A stretch of DNA of 64,000 nt from Micromonosporaceae bacterium KJ-029 (lineage in GTDB: Bacteria > Actinomycetota > Actinomycetes > Mycobacteriales > Micromonosporaceae), in contig BIFP01000035.1 of assembly GCA_005402585.1 (NCBI GenBank), positions 310,001 to 374,000 of the forward strand, in the 5' to 3' direction. Position 1 is the first letter of the stretch. Every line of letters starts with the position of its first letter. The position numbers were made by a program, and so were the translations under genes. The notes under the pieces are model-generated. The model worked only from the letters and a program-made list of their open reading frames with translations, had not been told where the DNA came from and ran no database searches. Below are positions 32,176 through 41,475 of the stretch, in pieces.

Positions 32176-33063
32176 TCAGTCGCTGAAGAGGGTTCGTGCG
32201 CCGGTTTCGGCCTCCTGTGAGGCGGCCCATGAGGCGAGCAGGCGCAGAGCGTCCTCGGACGGGGAGCCGGGCTCGGCGGTGTAGATCGTGAGGGTGAGGC
32301 CGGGTTCCGCGGCCATCTCCAGGCCCTCGTAGGCGAGGGTCAGGTCGCCGACGATGTGGTGGTGGAAGTTCTTGACGCCGGTGCCGTGGTGCCGGACGTT
32401 GTGGGCTCCCCACCGTGTCCGGAACTCGTCGCTGCGGGTGGAGAGTTCACCCACGAGGTCGTGGAGATCCTTGTCGTGGGGGTCGCGACCGGCTTCGGTG
32501 CGGAGGATGGCGACGCAGATGTCGGCGGCGAGGTCCCAATCCGGGTAGAAGCGGTGGGCCTTCTCGTCGAGGAAGGTGAAGCGTGCGACGTTGGCGGGAC
32601 GCTGGGGATCGGCGTACACGTCGGCGTAGAACGCTCGGGCGAGCCGGTTCGCCGCGAGTAGGTCCATCCGGCCGTTGCGTACGAACGCGGGCCCTTGAGT
32701 GATCGCGTCGAGGGTCCATTGCAGGCTGGGGTGCGGGGACCAGTGCCGTGCCGCCCGGCGCCGGGGCCGCATGAGGGCACTACCGTCGGCTGCTTGTGCG
32801 AGGTCGACCAGGTGCGCGCGCTCGGCGTCGTCGAGTTGGAGCGCCCGTGCGATGGCGTTCAGCACACCAGGCGACACCCCAGCGAGGGAGCCCCGTTCGA
32901 GTTTCGTGTAGTACTCGACGCTCACTCCGGCGAGTGAGGCGACTTCGCTGCGGCGCAGCCCCGGCACCCGGCGGTTGATGCCCGCGGGCAGACCCGCCTG
33001 CTCAGGGCTGATCTTGGCTCGCCGCGAGACGAGGAACTCGCGGACCTCCGTGCGGTTGTCCAC
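32176..33063 (-). CDS. XRE-type regulator with MmyB-like ligand-binding domain
   Basis: A 295-residue regulator. Residues 10-75 form an XRE HTH (VPGLRRSEVASLAGVSVEYY then TKLERG). Residues 110-280 are the MmyB-like PAS-type domain (ALxNAxxR equivalents: MDLLAANRLARAFYADVY, FTFLDEKAHRFYPDWDLAAD, KNFHHHIVGDLTLAYEGLEM). GTG 33063 follows TACCGT (33070-33075 reversed) by 6 bases, a leaderless arrangement. It is divergent from the zinc alcohol dehydrogenase at 33238. Regulators of this type commonly control exactly such a divergent short-chain or medium-chain dehydrogenase, so local control is likely. Confidence 0.82.
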   Translation of the reverse strand: MDNRTEVREFLVSRRAKISPEQAGLPAGINRRVPGLRRSEVASLAGVSVEYYTKLERGSLAGVSPGVLNAIARALQLDDAERAHLVDLAQAADGSALMRPRRRAARHWSPHPSLQWTLDAITQGPAFVRNGRMDLLAANRLARAFYADVYADPQRPANVARFTFLDEKAHRFYPDWDLAADICVAILRTEAGRDPHDKDLHDLVGELSTRSDEFRTRWGAHNVRHHGTGVKNFHHHIVGDLTLAYEGLEMAAEPGLTLTIYTAEPGSPSEDALRLLASWAASQEAETGARTLFSD

Positions 33064-33237
33064 GCCTCGACGGTACGTGCTGCGGGTCGTCGCTGGGGTG
33101 CCCTGTCAGTACACCTCTCGTCGGGCGCTCTCCCACCTGGCGGCCTTTCCGGAACGGAGGGCAACAGATGCCCTCCTCGGGGTACACCGGGAGGGACACC
33201 GACTCGGGCACGCCGACCCAAAGTGAGAGGAAACCCT

Positions 33238-34260
33238 ATGCGTGGTGCTGTCCTGCACGCCCCCGGTGACATCCGGGTGGAGGAGCGCGAGGATCCCAAG
33301 ATCCTCCTGCCGACCGATGCGATCATCCGACTGTCCGCGACCTGCATCTGCGGTTCGGACCTGTGGCCATACCGAGGCATCGAAGGTGTCCGGGGCCCCT
33401 CGCCGATGGGCCACGAGTACGTCGGCGTCGTCCAGGAGGTCGGCAGTGAGGTCACGAACGTCAGACCGGGGCAGTTCGTGGTCGGTTCCTTCTTCGCTTC
33501 CGACAACACCTGCCCGATCTGCCAGGCGGGCTACCAGTCCTCATGCCTTCACCGGGAACCGGTCGGCGGGCTCGGCGCCCAGGCCGAGTACCTTCGGGTA
33601 CCCCTGGCCGACGGCACTCTGGTCGCCACGCCGGACATCCCCGCGGACGACCTGCTCCCGGGCCTGCTCGCCGCCTCCGACGTGCTCGGCACCGGCTGGT
33701 TCGGTGCGATGGCCGCCGAGGTCGGCCCGGGCAAGACCGTAGCGGTCGTCGGAGACGGCGCTGTCGGTCTGCTCGCCGTGCTCGCGGCCAAGCGGTTCGG
33801 CGCGGAACGCATCATCGCGATGAGCCGGCACGAGCCCCGCCAGAGGCTCGCGGCACATTACGGCGCGACCCACATCGTCACCGAACGCGGCTGGGACGGT
33901 GTCGCCCGGATCAAGGACCTCACCGACGGGCTCGGCGCGCACTCGGTCATCGAGGCGGTCGGCACCCAGGAGTCGATGATGCAGGCCATCCGCTCCACCC
34001 GCGCCGGTGGTCACGTCGGCTACGTCGGTGTCGCCCACGACGTCCAACTGCCCGGCGACGAGATGTTCTTCTCCCACGTGCACCTGCACGGCGGCCCCGC
34101 GCCCGTGCGTCGCTTCCTGCCCGAGTTGATCGATCTGGTCTGGAAGCGGGAGATCGACCCGGGCCGGGTATTCGACCTCACCCTTCCGCTTGATCAGGCC
34201 GCCGAGGGCTACCAGGCCATGGACGAGCGCCGAGCCGTCAAGGTGCTGCTTCAGCCGTAG
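33238..34260 (+). CDS. Zinc-dependent medium-chain alcohol dehydrogenase
   Basis: A 340-residue MDR enzyme. Catalytic zinc ligands are in ATCICGSDLWPYRG (Cys-x-x-GSD), the His-Glu of GHEYVGVV, and the structural-zinc lobe is partly kept (CPICQAGYQSSCLHREP). The nucleotide fold is VAVVGDGAVGLLAVLAAKRF (GxGxxG) with SRHEPR after beta-2, suggesting NADP(H) preference because the position is basic rather than acidic. ATG 33238 is taken over an in-frame upstream start at 33223 because GAGAGGAAA lies 6 bases before it. Reaction: alcohol to aldehyde/ketone, substrate unknown. Divergent from its probable XRE regulator; ends at a strong bidirectional terminator. Confidence 0.82.
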   Translation: MRGAVLHAPGDIRVEEREDPKILLPTDAIIRLSATCICGSDLWPYRGIEGVRGPSPMGHEYVGVVQEVGSEVTNVRPGQFVVGSFFASDNTCPICQAGYQSSCLHREPVGGLGAQAEYLRVPLADGTLVATPDIPADDLLPGLLAASDVLGTGWFGAMAAEVGPGKTVAVVGDGAVGLLAVLAAKRFGAERIIAMSRHEPRQRLAAHYGATHIVTERGWDGVARIKDLTDGLGAHSVIEAVGTQESMMQAIRSTRAGGHVGYVGVAHDVQLPGDEMFFSHVHLHGGPAPVRRFLPELIDLVWKREIDPGRVFDLTLPLDQAAEGYQAMDERRAVKVLLQP

Positions 34261-34315
34261 GTATGTCCTACCCATGCTGGATCGCCGCCGCGCCGGTCGG
34301 GTTGATACTGCGCGA

Positions 34316-34361
34316 CCATTGCCTCGTCAGTGCGGTCGGAACCTCACTGACGAGGCAATGG
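34316..34361. terminator. Bidirectional terminator, 17-bp perfect stem
   Basis: CCATTGCCTCGTCAGTG (34316-34332) pairs perfectly with 34345-34361 around a 12-base loop. It sits between the convergent alcohol dehydrogenase and carboxypeptidase genes. Confidence 0.7.
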
Positions 34362-34376
34362 CCACTGGTCAGACCG

Positions 34377-36842
34377 CTAGGGCTGTTCGATCGTGATCGT
34401 CGCCTTGCGGTAGTTGTTGCGAGTGTCGTTCTTCGACGGGTCGTAGTTCTGCTCGATGTTGCCCGCCGTGTCGACCGAGAACCAGTGGAACGTCGTCGTC
34501 TCGGTCACGTGGAACACCTGGCCCGGCTCCCGGAACTCGGTCGCCGCGTAGCGCGGCGATTCGAGCGTGGGCCGGCTGCCGTCCGTCGTGTAGTAGATGG
34601 TGGCCGGCTCGCTGGTCTCGAAGCGTACGTCGACGGGGCCGGAGTACTTCCCGCCGCCGGGAACGAGCGAGGACGTGGGCTTCTTGTTGTCCTTGCCCCA
34701 ATCCGCCGCGATCCGGAACATCTCCATGATCCCGTTGGCGTACTCCATCGTCTCGGCGTGGCCGCTGACGAGCTCCGGGTTGCCCACCCAGGCAGGCTGG
34801 AACGAGCCGCCCTGCCAGTTGCCGGTGGCCGGGTTGTAGATCGAGCCGCCGACCTCCCAGCCGAAGGCGTAGATCCCGTAGGTGTGGTACAGGTCCTCGC
34901 GCACGTTGCCGGCGGAGGAGTAGAGGACGTCCGACGAGCCGCCGACGTTCTCCGGCGTGACGACGGTCTGCCGGTGCGCCTTGACCTGCGACAGGATCCG
35001 GGCGGCCGACTGCCAGTAGAACGCCTCGTCACCCAGCGGCGGGCGCGGCGTGGTGATCCGCCCGTTCGCGATGTAGGCGCCGGGCTGCCAGAACAGCTGA
35101 CCGCCGTTGGAGTGCACCGACATCATGAACTTGATGTTCGAGAACTTCTCGACCATCCAGATGATGTTCTTCGACTCAGGCTCGGACAGCTTCTCCGGTC
35201 CCTGGTAGGTGTCGCTGATACAGCTGTTCGACCCACCCGAGTAGCCGTCGTGAGCCGACCCGACCCGGTAGTTCCGGTTCAGGTCGACGCCCCAGGAGTT
35301 ACGCCGGGCCGGATCGGCGTTGTCGTCCGGGCAGTGGTTCGTCATGTTCCGGCGCTGCGAGGCGAAGTTGTAGAAGCTGTAGTTCGCCCCGTCGGGGTTG
35401 TTGGACAGGATGAGGAAGATGTCGGTGTTGTCGACGATCTTCTTCGTCTCCTTGTCGGACTTGTAGTTGTGCACCAGACGCTCCGCCGTCTCCAGCGTCG
35501 TCGTCGCGGGCACCCACTCGCGGGCGTGGTCCTGCGCCTGGATCAGGACACCCGGGTTCCGTCCGTCACGGTGCTTGCCGATCCGCAGGACGGGGATGGT
35601 GGCCGGCCCACGCGGCACCTCGCCCTCGGGTGCGCCGGCGCGCTTCTCGGCGAGGGAGTCGGTCAGGGCCACCGGGGACGAAGTCGCCTGGACGACACCG
35701 GTGCCCGCGTTGGTGCGATACGGGTGAGCCCGGTCGATCAGGCCACCGGACTGCGTCTTCAGTGCGTTCGCCACCTGTGCCGCGGTGCTCGCGAGCGCTC
35801 CGGATGCGTTCTTCGCGAGCAGTACGCGCACGGCCTTGCCGTTGACCTCGACCGCGAGCGGCAGGTCGGCTCCCGGCCGGTTCACGAACTCGACGGTGAT
35901 GTCGTTGCCACCCTCGTGGCCCCACGCCGCCGAGCTGACGACGACCGCAGCCTGCCCGGTGCCGCCGATCGTGGCCTGCGCCTTGCGCTGGTAGCCGTTC
36001 GTCTTGTGCGGCAGGTAGACGATCTGGGCGATGTCCGGGTACTGGCGGGCGATCTCCTCGGCGCGGCTGTAGAGCTGCTGCGGGTGCCGGTAGCCGTCGA
36101 CGAAGTTCCACTTGTAGGCCGGGTCCGCGGTCAGCGGCGGGGCGCCGTCCTCCAGCCAGTTCGAGACGGGGCCGGTGGCGACGCCGCCGGTCGAGCTCGT
36201 GACCCGGATCTGGTTCGGGCGGGTGTCGAGCTTGAACAGGTTCCGGTGGAACATGTACTGCCCGGAGTCGACGAACCGGCTCATCGTCCGGGCAAAGCCG
36301 AACGACGTGCCCGCACCCAGGTCGTTCTCGAGCTGCATCGCGACGATCGGGTTCGTCTGCTGCCCCTGGGTGGTCCGTGCCTCGACGTAGAGGAAACCTT
36401 GGCCCTTCGTGGTGAACCAGTCGGCGCGGGCGATCCGTACCGTCGCCTCGTGGGCGAACGACTGGACAGCCTGCGTGTTGAGGGCCTGGAGGCCGCCGTC
36501 GGCCTCGTCGCTCCATTCGAAGCTCTGGTCGTCGCCGAGGATCTCGACGCCCATCGCCTCGAGTTCGGTGATCTGTTCGGCGGTCACCACCGCCTCGCCT
36601 TCGATGCCGTCCGGCACCCGCTTCAGGCCGTGCTCGATGTCGAAGCCGGCGGCGACGACCTCGTCCAGCATGTCGGCGCCGGTCAGCTGGATGCGTACCA
36701 GCTCCGGTTCATCGGAATGGGTCTGCCCCGAGGCCGCCGTGGTTGTCGACCCCGAAGTGTCCGCGCCGGCGGGCGCCATGAGGACGCTCCCCACCAGTAC
36801 GGGCACCGCGAATAGCGCGATGCGTAGTTGTGTGCGTCGCAC
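34377..36842 (-). CDS. Secreted M14 zinc carboxypeptidase with accessory domains
   Basis: An 821-residue exported peptidase. GTG 36842 has AAGGAGGGG 5 bases upstream; the signal peptide ends near APAGAD at 28. After a pro-region (to about 130) comes a beta-rich domain and then the M14 catalytic domain at about 400-720. The zinc ligands are in QAQDHAREW (HxxE) and MSVHSNGG; DLNRNY is the substrate Arg/Asn motif, and YAFGWEVGG holds the catalytic Glu. The C-terminus has a chitobiase-like beta-sandwich (TIYYTTDGSRPTLESPRYAA). It would trim C-terminal residues from peptides outside the cell. Its promoter appears to lie at about 37185-37213, giving a long leader. Confidence 0.85.
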   Translation of the reverse strand: MRRTQLRIALFAVPVLVGSVLMAPAGADTSGSTTTAASGQTHSDEPELVRIQLTGADMLDEVVAAGFDIEHGLKRVPDGIEGEAVVTAEQITELEAMGVEILGDDQSFEWSDEADGGLQALNTQAVQSFAHEATVRIARADWFTTKGQGFLYVEARTTQGQQTNPIVAMQLENDLGAGTSFGFARTMSRFVDSGQYMFHRNLFKLDTRPNQIRVTSSTGGVATGPVSNWLEDGAPPLTADPAYKWNFVDGYRHPQQLYSRAEEIARQYPDIAQIVYLPHKTNGYQRKAQATIGGTGQAAVVVSSAAWGHEGGNDITVEFVNRPGADLPLAVEVNGKAVRVLLAKNASGALASTAAQVANALKTQSGGLIDRAHPYRTNAGTGVVQATSSPVALTDSLAEKRAGAPEGEVPRGPATIPVLRIGKHRDGRNPGVLIQAQDHAREWVPATTTLETAERLVHNYKSDKETKKIVDNTDIFLILSNNPDGANYSFYNFASQRRNMTNHCPDDNADPARRNSWGVDLNRNYRVGSAHDGYSGGSNSCISDTYQGPEKLSEPESKNIIWMVEKFSNIKFMMSVHSNGGQLFWQPGAYIANGRITTPRPPLGDEAFYWQSAARILSQVKAHRQTVVTPENVGGSSDVLYSSAGNVREDLYHTYGIYAFGWEVGGSIYNPATGNWQGGSFQPAWVGNPELVSGHAETMEYANGIMEMFRIAADWGKDNKKPTSSLVPGGGKYSGPVDVRFETSEPATIYYTTDGSRPTLESPRYAATEFREPGQVFHVTETTTFHWFSVDTAGNIEQNYDPSKNDTRNNYRKATITIEQP

Positions 36843-37168
36843 ACTCCCCTCCTTCTGCTTGTGGCATTAGTTGATGTGCTGGCCGGCCCGGGTGTTCGGG
36901 GGTCGGGCCGGTCCATGCGGGATGGTCGTACCGGTTCGCGCACGGTGAGCCTGGGTACGACGACGGTCGCCGTCGTGGGCAGCTCGGGAGGGCCGTGAGC
37001 GGGCTGGGTGCGGCTGGAGGTTCGCGCGCGGCAGAAGGTCAAGGGCCGGGAACGCGACCGCCGTGATCAGGAAAGCAGGCCCTCCCTCCACCGATCGTCG
37101 CATCGGCAGTGTTCGGTCCCTCCCAGGCGGAGTCACGTCGATCTCGACAGTTCCGCAGAGAGAACCCG

Positions 37169-37213
37169 ATGTGCCATTGCACATGTTATATATCGGCGCG
37201 TCGCCGTAGTGAA
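37169..37213 (-). promoter_or_regulatory. Promoter and palindrome upstream of the carboxypeptidase
   Basis: On the reverse strand, TTCACT (37208-37213), 17 bases, TATAAC (37185-37190). Directly downstream, over the expected start point, is ATGTGC-CATT-GCACAT (37169-37184), a perfect 6-bp-arm palindrome. The leader to GTG 36842 would be about 335 bases. Apart from this the gap 36843-37306 (464 bases) shows nothing I can assign. Confidence 0.5.
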
Positions 37214-37306
37214 CCGCAGGGCCTGGTAGAGACCGGCGGACCACGGTCCTGGTGGGACGCCGTGGGGTTGGCGAGGGTGTCCGCCCTGCGGGTGAACGCC
37301 TTCCCG

Positions 37307-37981
37307 CTACCGCTGCAACATGCCGTCGACGTCCGGGATCACGGCTGCCGTCTGGGTGGCGAGGAACCGTCTGACGAAGGCGCCAACATCGGGGCGGCCG
37401 AGATCCAGGTCTCCGTGCGCTCCGTCGGTCACGGTCACATGAACCGGATGACGGGCGGCGAGCAACGCCGCAGCCAGTCCGAGCGTCTGTGTCGGCGGCA
37501 CGGCTGCGTCGTTCATTCCATGCATGAGCAGCACCGGTGTGCCGGTGCCGACGTGCGCCGTCACCGTGCAGTCGAGGGTAGCTGCGTCGCCGGGCGCGGG
37601 GACGTGTCCCAGGAGGCGATGCCAGGGGTTTCCTTCGGCACGAGCCCGCGGCCAGTCCGGTGCGAGCGGGTCAACCGGAGGTTCGAAGGCCAGCACCGCG
37701 TCGACATCGCCGGGACAATCGACTCCGCGCAAGCCGACGTGCAGGGCGAGGTGGGCACCGGCCGAAACTCCGGCCACGAAGAAGGGAGATCCCGGCAACC
37801 GGACGGCACGGGCCTCGGCGCGCAGATCGTCAAGCTGCGCCGGCCAGGTCGCCTCGCCACTGAGCCGGTAACGGGCATGCACCACCCGCATCCCGAGGGT
37901 TTCGAACAACGACACGTCGGTGCTCTCGCGTAAATACCATCCACCGCCGTGCACCCAAAGAACTACCGCACTTTCCCCCAT
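37307..37981 (-). CDS. Alpha/beta hydrolase, BD-FAE/carboxylesterase-like
   Basis: A 224-residue esterase of the HSL/BD-FAE type. The oxyanion motif is LWVHGGGWYLRE, the nucleophile is in VAGVSAGAHLALH (GxSxG), the Asp in MHGMNDAAVPP and the His in DGAHGDLDL. ATG 37981 is chosen over an in-frame start at 38020 because TAGGAT (37990-37995 reversed) lies 8 bases upstream (leaderless) and the family starts right before the HGGG strand. It lacks a signal peptide, so it is intracellular. Substrate unknown. Confidence 0.72.
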   Translation of the reverse strand: MGESAVVLWVHGGGWYLRESTDVSLFETLGMRVVHARYRLSGEATWPAQLDDLRAEARAVRLPGSPFFVAGVSAGAHLALHVGLRGVDCPGDVDAVLAFEPPVDPLAPDWPRARAEGNPWHRLLGHVPAPGDAATLDCTVTAHVGTGTPVLLMHGMNDAAVPPTQTLGLAAALLAARHPVHVTVTDGAHGDLDLGRPDVGAFVRRFLATQTAAVIPDVDGMLQR

Positions 37982-38079
37982 GATCGCCGATCCTACGGTC
38001 GGTAGCCGCTCCACACTCACCTGCGACCGTTACCCCAGCGTCCGCACACATGCGACACTTCGCGCGGCCGAACGGGCCG

Positions 38080-38367
38080 TCAGGCCGTGGCCGCCGGTGA
38101 GGGAACGCGGTACCACCATGACTCACGTTCGTCGTCCAGCGTGTCAAGGTCGTCGTCCGACGGGCGGTGGCCGTACGGCAGCGGCACCGACAACGCGCCG
38201 GTCCGCTGCACGATCTGACGCAGTCGCGCGACCGCCGGCCTCTGGCTCAGTTCCTCGGCCGTCAACGGAAGGCCGTCGACGAGCATCTCGTGGACCTTCG
38301 TCGACCATGCGCCGCCACAGTCCAGCACATGGCCAGACCTTTCCGCCGACGAACTCGAATGCGATAG
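38080..38367 (-). pseudogene. Possible 3' remnant of a gene, bounded by a MITE-like repeat
   Basis: The reverse frame reads EMLVDGLPLTAEELSQRPAV and ARLRQIVQRTGALSVPLPYG, then DLDTLDDERESWWYRVPSP to a stop at 38080. The composition is protein-like (not the Arg/Pro pattern of a shadow frame), but no ribosome site or start precedes it. It ends beside the repeat at 38377. I suspect the C-terminal part of a gene cut by the repeat-associated insertion. The gap 37982-38481 holds nothing else apart from the -10 box of the DUF817 gene. Confidence 0.35.
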
Positions 38368-38376
38368 CCAAAATAA

Positions 38377-38402
38377 GAGAGACCGGCAATAGGACCGGCG
38401 GG
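38377..38402. repeat. Solo copy of the MITE terminal repeat (left orientation)
   Basis: GAGAGACCGGCAATAGG (38377-38393), preceded by TAA, is identical to the left end of the element at 39466, and the following nine bases match but for one. Same orientation as that left end, on the other side of the DUF817 gene. Confidence 0.7.
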
Positions 38403-38481
38403 CCGACGCGGGGCTGTCCGGCGCCGCACCCGACCCGACCCGGGACGGCTTGACCTGCGACGACACGCTACCGTCGGGGCG

Positions 38482-39465
38482 ATGCGTACCCCCTCCGGAC
38501 CAGCCACCCTGACCACGGCCGAGCGCGCGATCGATGCCCGGTTCCGCGCGATCCTGGCCCGGTTGCCCCAGCACGGACCGGCCGGCTGGCTGACCGAGTT
38601 CGCTGTCTTCGGACTGAAACAGGCCTGGGCATGCGTGTTCGGCGCGGCGATGCTGGCGGTCATCCTCGCGGCACATCTTTGGTACCCGTCGGACGCCGCA
38701 CTTACCCGCAACGACTTCCTGACTCTCGCCGCGGTCGCCATCCAGATCGCGATGGTTGCCGGACGGCTGGAAACCCTGCGCGAACTGCGGGTAGTGATCC
38801 TGTTCCACCTCGTCGGCACCGCGATGGAATTGTTCAAAACCCATATCGGTTCGTGGTCCTACCCGGGCGACGGCGTACTGCGGATCGGCGCGGTGCCTCT
38901 TTTCACCGGCTTCATGTACGCTGCGGTCGGCTCCTACCTGGTCCGGGTCAACCGGCTGTTCGACCTGCATTTCAGCCGCTATCCCAAGCGCTGGGCGACG
39001 GCAGCCGTGGCCGTGGCGATCTACGTCAACTTCTTCACCAACCACTACGTCTGGGACATTCGATGGCTGCTCATCGCCGTCGTCGCAATTGTGTTCGGGC
39101 GATGCGTCATGCAGTTCCGCATATTCCGGCTCCGCTTGCGGATGCCACTCCTGCTGGCCTTTCTCCTCGTCGCCTTCTTCATCTGGCTGGCGGAGAACAT
39201 CGCCACCTGGTCGAACGCCTGGCTCTACCCCAGCCAGTTGGACGGTTGGCATCCGGTCTCGCTGTCGAAGCTCACGTCGTGGTTCCTCCTGATGATCATC
39301 TCCGTGGTGATGGTCACCTGGATCTCACCGCCGCAGCCGCCGACGACCGACCCGCCCCCGAACGAACTGACTGCCTCCCCTCCCGACCTGCCGAACAGCG
39401 TCACCGGCGAAGGAGCATCGAGGCCGAACGCCGCGACAACAGCTGAGCGAACCGCCTCGAACTAA
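38482..39465 (+). CDS. DUF817 family integral membrane protein
   Basis: A 327-residue polytopic membrane protein with about eight transmembrane helices. Family-typical features are WLTEFAVFGLKQAWACVFGA, an IQIAMVAGRLETLRELRVV loop, LFHLVGTAMELFKTHIGSW, SYxRVNRLFDLHF and WLAENIATWSNAWLYPSQ. The conserved Glu, His and Asp residues in membrane loops hint at a membrane enzyme, but function is unknown. TACCGT lies 7 bases before ATG 38482. The stop codon TAA (39463-39465) directly abuts the terminal repeat of the element at 39466, and the last 40 residues (Pro/Thr/Ala-rich) may not be the ancestral C-terminus. Confidence 0.75.
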   Translation: MRTPSGPATLTTAERAIDARFRAILARLPQHGPAGWLTEFAVFGLKQAWACVFGAAMLAVILAAHLWYPSDAALTRNDFLTLAAVAIQIAMVAGRLETLRELRVVILFHLVGTAMELFKTHIGSWSYPGDGVLRIGAVPLFTGFMYAAVGSYLVRVNRLFDLHFSRYPKRWATAAVAVAIYVNFFTNHYVWDIRWLLIAVVAIVFGRCVMQFRIFRLRLRMPLLLAFLLVAFFIWLAENIATWSNAWLYPSQLDGWHPVSLSKLTSWFLLMIISVVMVTWISPPQPPTTDPPPNELTASPPDLPNSVTGEGASRPNAATTAERTASN

Positions 39466-39626
39466 GAGAGACCGGCAATAGGACTGGCGGGGCTACGGCG
39501 CGCCCTGGCACTTCGGCTGGCGGCGTTGTCGTCGCCGGCCATGCAACACCGGCATGGCCTCCTCCTCCGCCTTGCCACCCTCGGCCAGGACCCGCCTCGC
39601 CTCCACCGCCCTATTGCCGGTCTCTC
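39466..39626. mobile_element. 161-bp MITE-like element
   Basis: Perfect 17-bp terminal inverted repeats, GAGAGACCGGCAATAGG (39466-39482) and its complement (39610-39626), flanked on both sides by TAA (direct target repeat). The interior of 127 bases has no transposase. A third copy of the terminus lies at 38377. The remaining bases to 39861 (start of the next gene's stop) show no recognisable feature. Confidence 0.7.
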
Positions 39627-39861
39627 TAATTGGAAATCTGTCGTCAGTCCGGAGGGCCGCGCGACCGTGATCAAGGAGTTGGCGTCGCGTGGCGCGAGGT
39701 TCGGTGCCCGCACGGGCAGCGGTGCCTGAACACGGCACGCCCCGGTTGATCGCCAACGAGCACCACCGCCGAGCCAGGGAGCTGCGCATCGTCCGGCTCG
39801 GGTGACAGCCGCCGACGCCGATGGAGCCGCCGGAGGTATCCGGCGGCCCCGGCGCTCGGAA

Positions 39862-41475
39862 TCAGTGCACGATGACCGGCGCCTTCGGCTGGTCCCCGGG
39901 CTGGTCTCCGGGCTGGTCGTCCAGCAGGTGCGACCGCTCACGCCGGCGGGGCAGCAACGCAGCCGGGATGAACGTGAGCAGCACCAACGCGAACGCCACC
40001 CAGAAGGTCGTGGCGAAGGAGCTGGCGGCGAAGTCGAGCCCGCGCTCGATGAAGGACGGGTCGACCGGGAACTGCTGGGTCAGTTCCGGCCGCTGCTGGG
40101 CGGCGATGGCCAGACCGGCCTCGGTGACCGGGTTACCGCTCGGGTCGGTCACCCCGGGGATCGGCTGGGAGCCGTTCAGCTGGTTGGTGAGGATCACCGA
40201 CATCACGGCGGCGCCGACGGAGCCGCCGATCTGCTGGAGGATATTCACCAGGGTGGAGCCGCGGGCCACCTCGTGGCCGGTCAGGGTCTTCAGCGCCGAC
40301 GTCATGATCGGCATCATCGTGCCGCCCATGCCCAGGCCCATCACGAACAGCGAGCCGCAGAGCAGTACGTACGAGGTGTTTGCGTCGAGCTGGGTGAAGG
40401 TGAAGAACCCGGCGACGATCAACGCCAGCGCGAACGGCACCGTCCGGCCGACCGGCACCTTGTCGGCCAGCATGCCGGCGATAGGCATGGTGAGCATCGC
40501 GCCGATGCCCTGCGGTGCCATCAGGAGGCCGGCGGTCAGGGTCGACTCGCCGCGCACCTGCAGGAAGTAGCTCGGGAACAGCAGGCCGGCGCCCATGAAG
40601 GCGATGATGAAGACGAACAGGGTCGCCGCCGCGATGGTCAGCCGGCGGTTGCGGAACAGCCGCAGGTCCAGCAGCGGATGCCGTGGCTTGAAGGAGTAGA
40701 GCACGAACGCGACCACCAGCGCGGCGCCGACCAGCATGGGCACCAACACCTTGGGGTCGGCGAACGTGCCGGCCTCGGGCAGCGAGGAGACGCCGTAGAG
40801 GAAGAGGGCGAGCCCCGGCGAGAGCATCAGCATGCCGAGGAAGTCGAACGACTCCGACGGCTCGGGGTTGTCCTTCGGCAGGGCCATCTGGGCGTAGATG
40901 AGCGCGATGACACCGATCGGCAGGTTGATCAGGAAGATCCAGTGCCAGCTCGCCGCGTCGATCAGCCAGCCGCCGAGGATCGGGCCGCCGATCGGGCCGA
41001 GCAGCATCGGAATGCCGAGTACGGCCATCAACCGGCCGATCCGGTGCGGCCCGGCCGCCCGCGTCATGATCGTCATGCCGAGCGGCATGAGCATGCCGCC
41101 GCCGAGGCCCTGCAGCACGCGATACGTGATCAACTGGCCGATGGTGTCCGCGGTGGCGCACAGGCCGGAGCCGATCGTGAACAACGCCAGGGCGACCATG
41201 TACAGGCGTTTGGTGCCGAACCGGTCGGCGGCCCACCCGGCAAGCGGAATGACCGTGGCGAGCGCCAGGGTGTAGCCGGTCATCGTCCACGCGACGCGGG
41301 CGTAGGACGCGTCGAACTCGTTCTGGAAGGTCGGCAGCGCGACGCTGACGACCGTCACGTCGAGGATCGACATGATCGCGCCGAGCACGACGACGCCCGC
41401 CACCTTGAGCACCGCGGCGTCGAGCTTGTCCGATGTCGCGACAGGCGGTGGTGTCGCGACAGGTTGCTGAGTCAC
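39862..41475 (-). CDS. DHA2-family MFS drug:H+ antiporter
   Basis: A 537-residue transporter with 14 predicted transmembrane helices. Signatures in order: motif D1 (LDVTVVSVALPTFQNEF), motif A (GWAADRFGTKRLYM), motif B region (ITYRVLQGLGGGMLMP) and motif C (GIPMLLGPIGGPILGGWLID). It resembles EmrB/QacA exporters that expel hydrophobic drugs using the proton gradient. GTG 41475 has AGGAGA 6 bases upstream. The C-terminal tail has a short tandem repeat (GDQPGDQP). No adjacent TetR or MarR regulator is visible. Substrate unknown. Confidence 0.82.
   Translation of the reverse strand: MTQQPVATPPPVATSDKLDAAVLKVAGVVVLGAIMSILDVTVVSVALPTFQNEFDASYARVAWTMTGYTLALATVIPLAGWAADRFGTKRLYMVALALFTIGSGLCATADTIGQLITYRVLQGLGGGMLMPLGMTIMTRAAGPHRIGRLMAVLGIPMLLGPIGGPILGGWLIDAASWHWIFLINLPIGVIALIYAQMALPKDNPEPSESFDFLGMLMLSPGLALFLYGVSSLPEAGTFADPKVLVPMLVGAALVVAFVLYSFKPRHPLLDLRLFRNRRLTIAAATLFVFIIAFMGAGLLFPSYFLQVRGESTLTAGLLMAPQGIGAMLTMPIAGMLADKVPVGRTVPFALALIVAGFFTFTQLDANTSYVLLCGSLFVMGLGMGGTMMPIMTSALKTLTGHEVARGSTLVNILQQIGGSVGAAVMSVILTNQLNGSQPIPGVTDPSGNPVTEAGLAIAAQQRPELTQQFPVDPSFIERGLDFAASSFATTFWVAFALVLLTFIPAALLPRRRERSHLLDDQPGDQPGDQPKAPVIVH

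Noticed and set aside
38368..39252. Extension of the reverse frame from 38080 through the DUF817 gene
   Set aside because: The part opposite DUF817 is a shadow; only the segment below 38367 looks protein-like.
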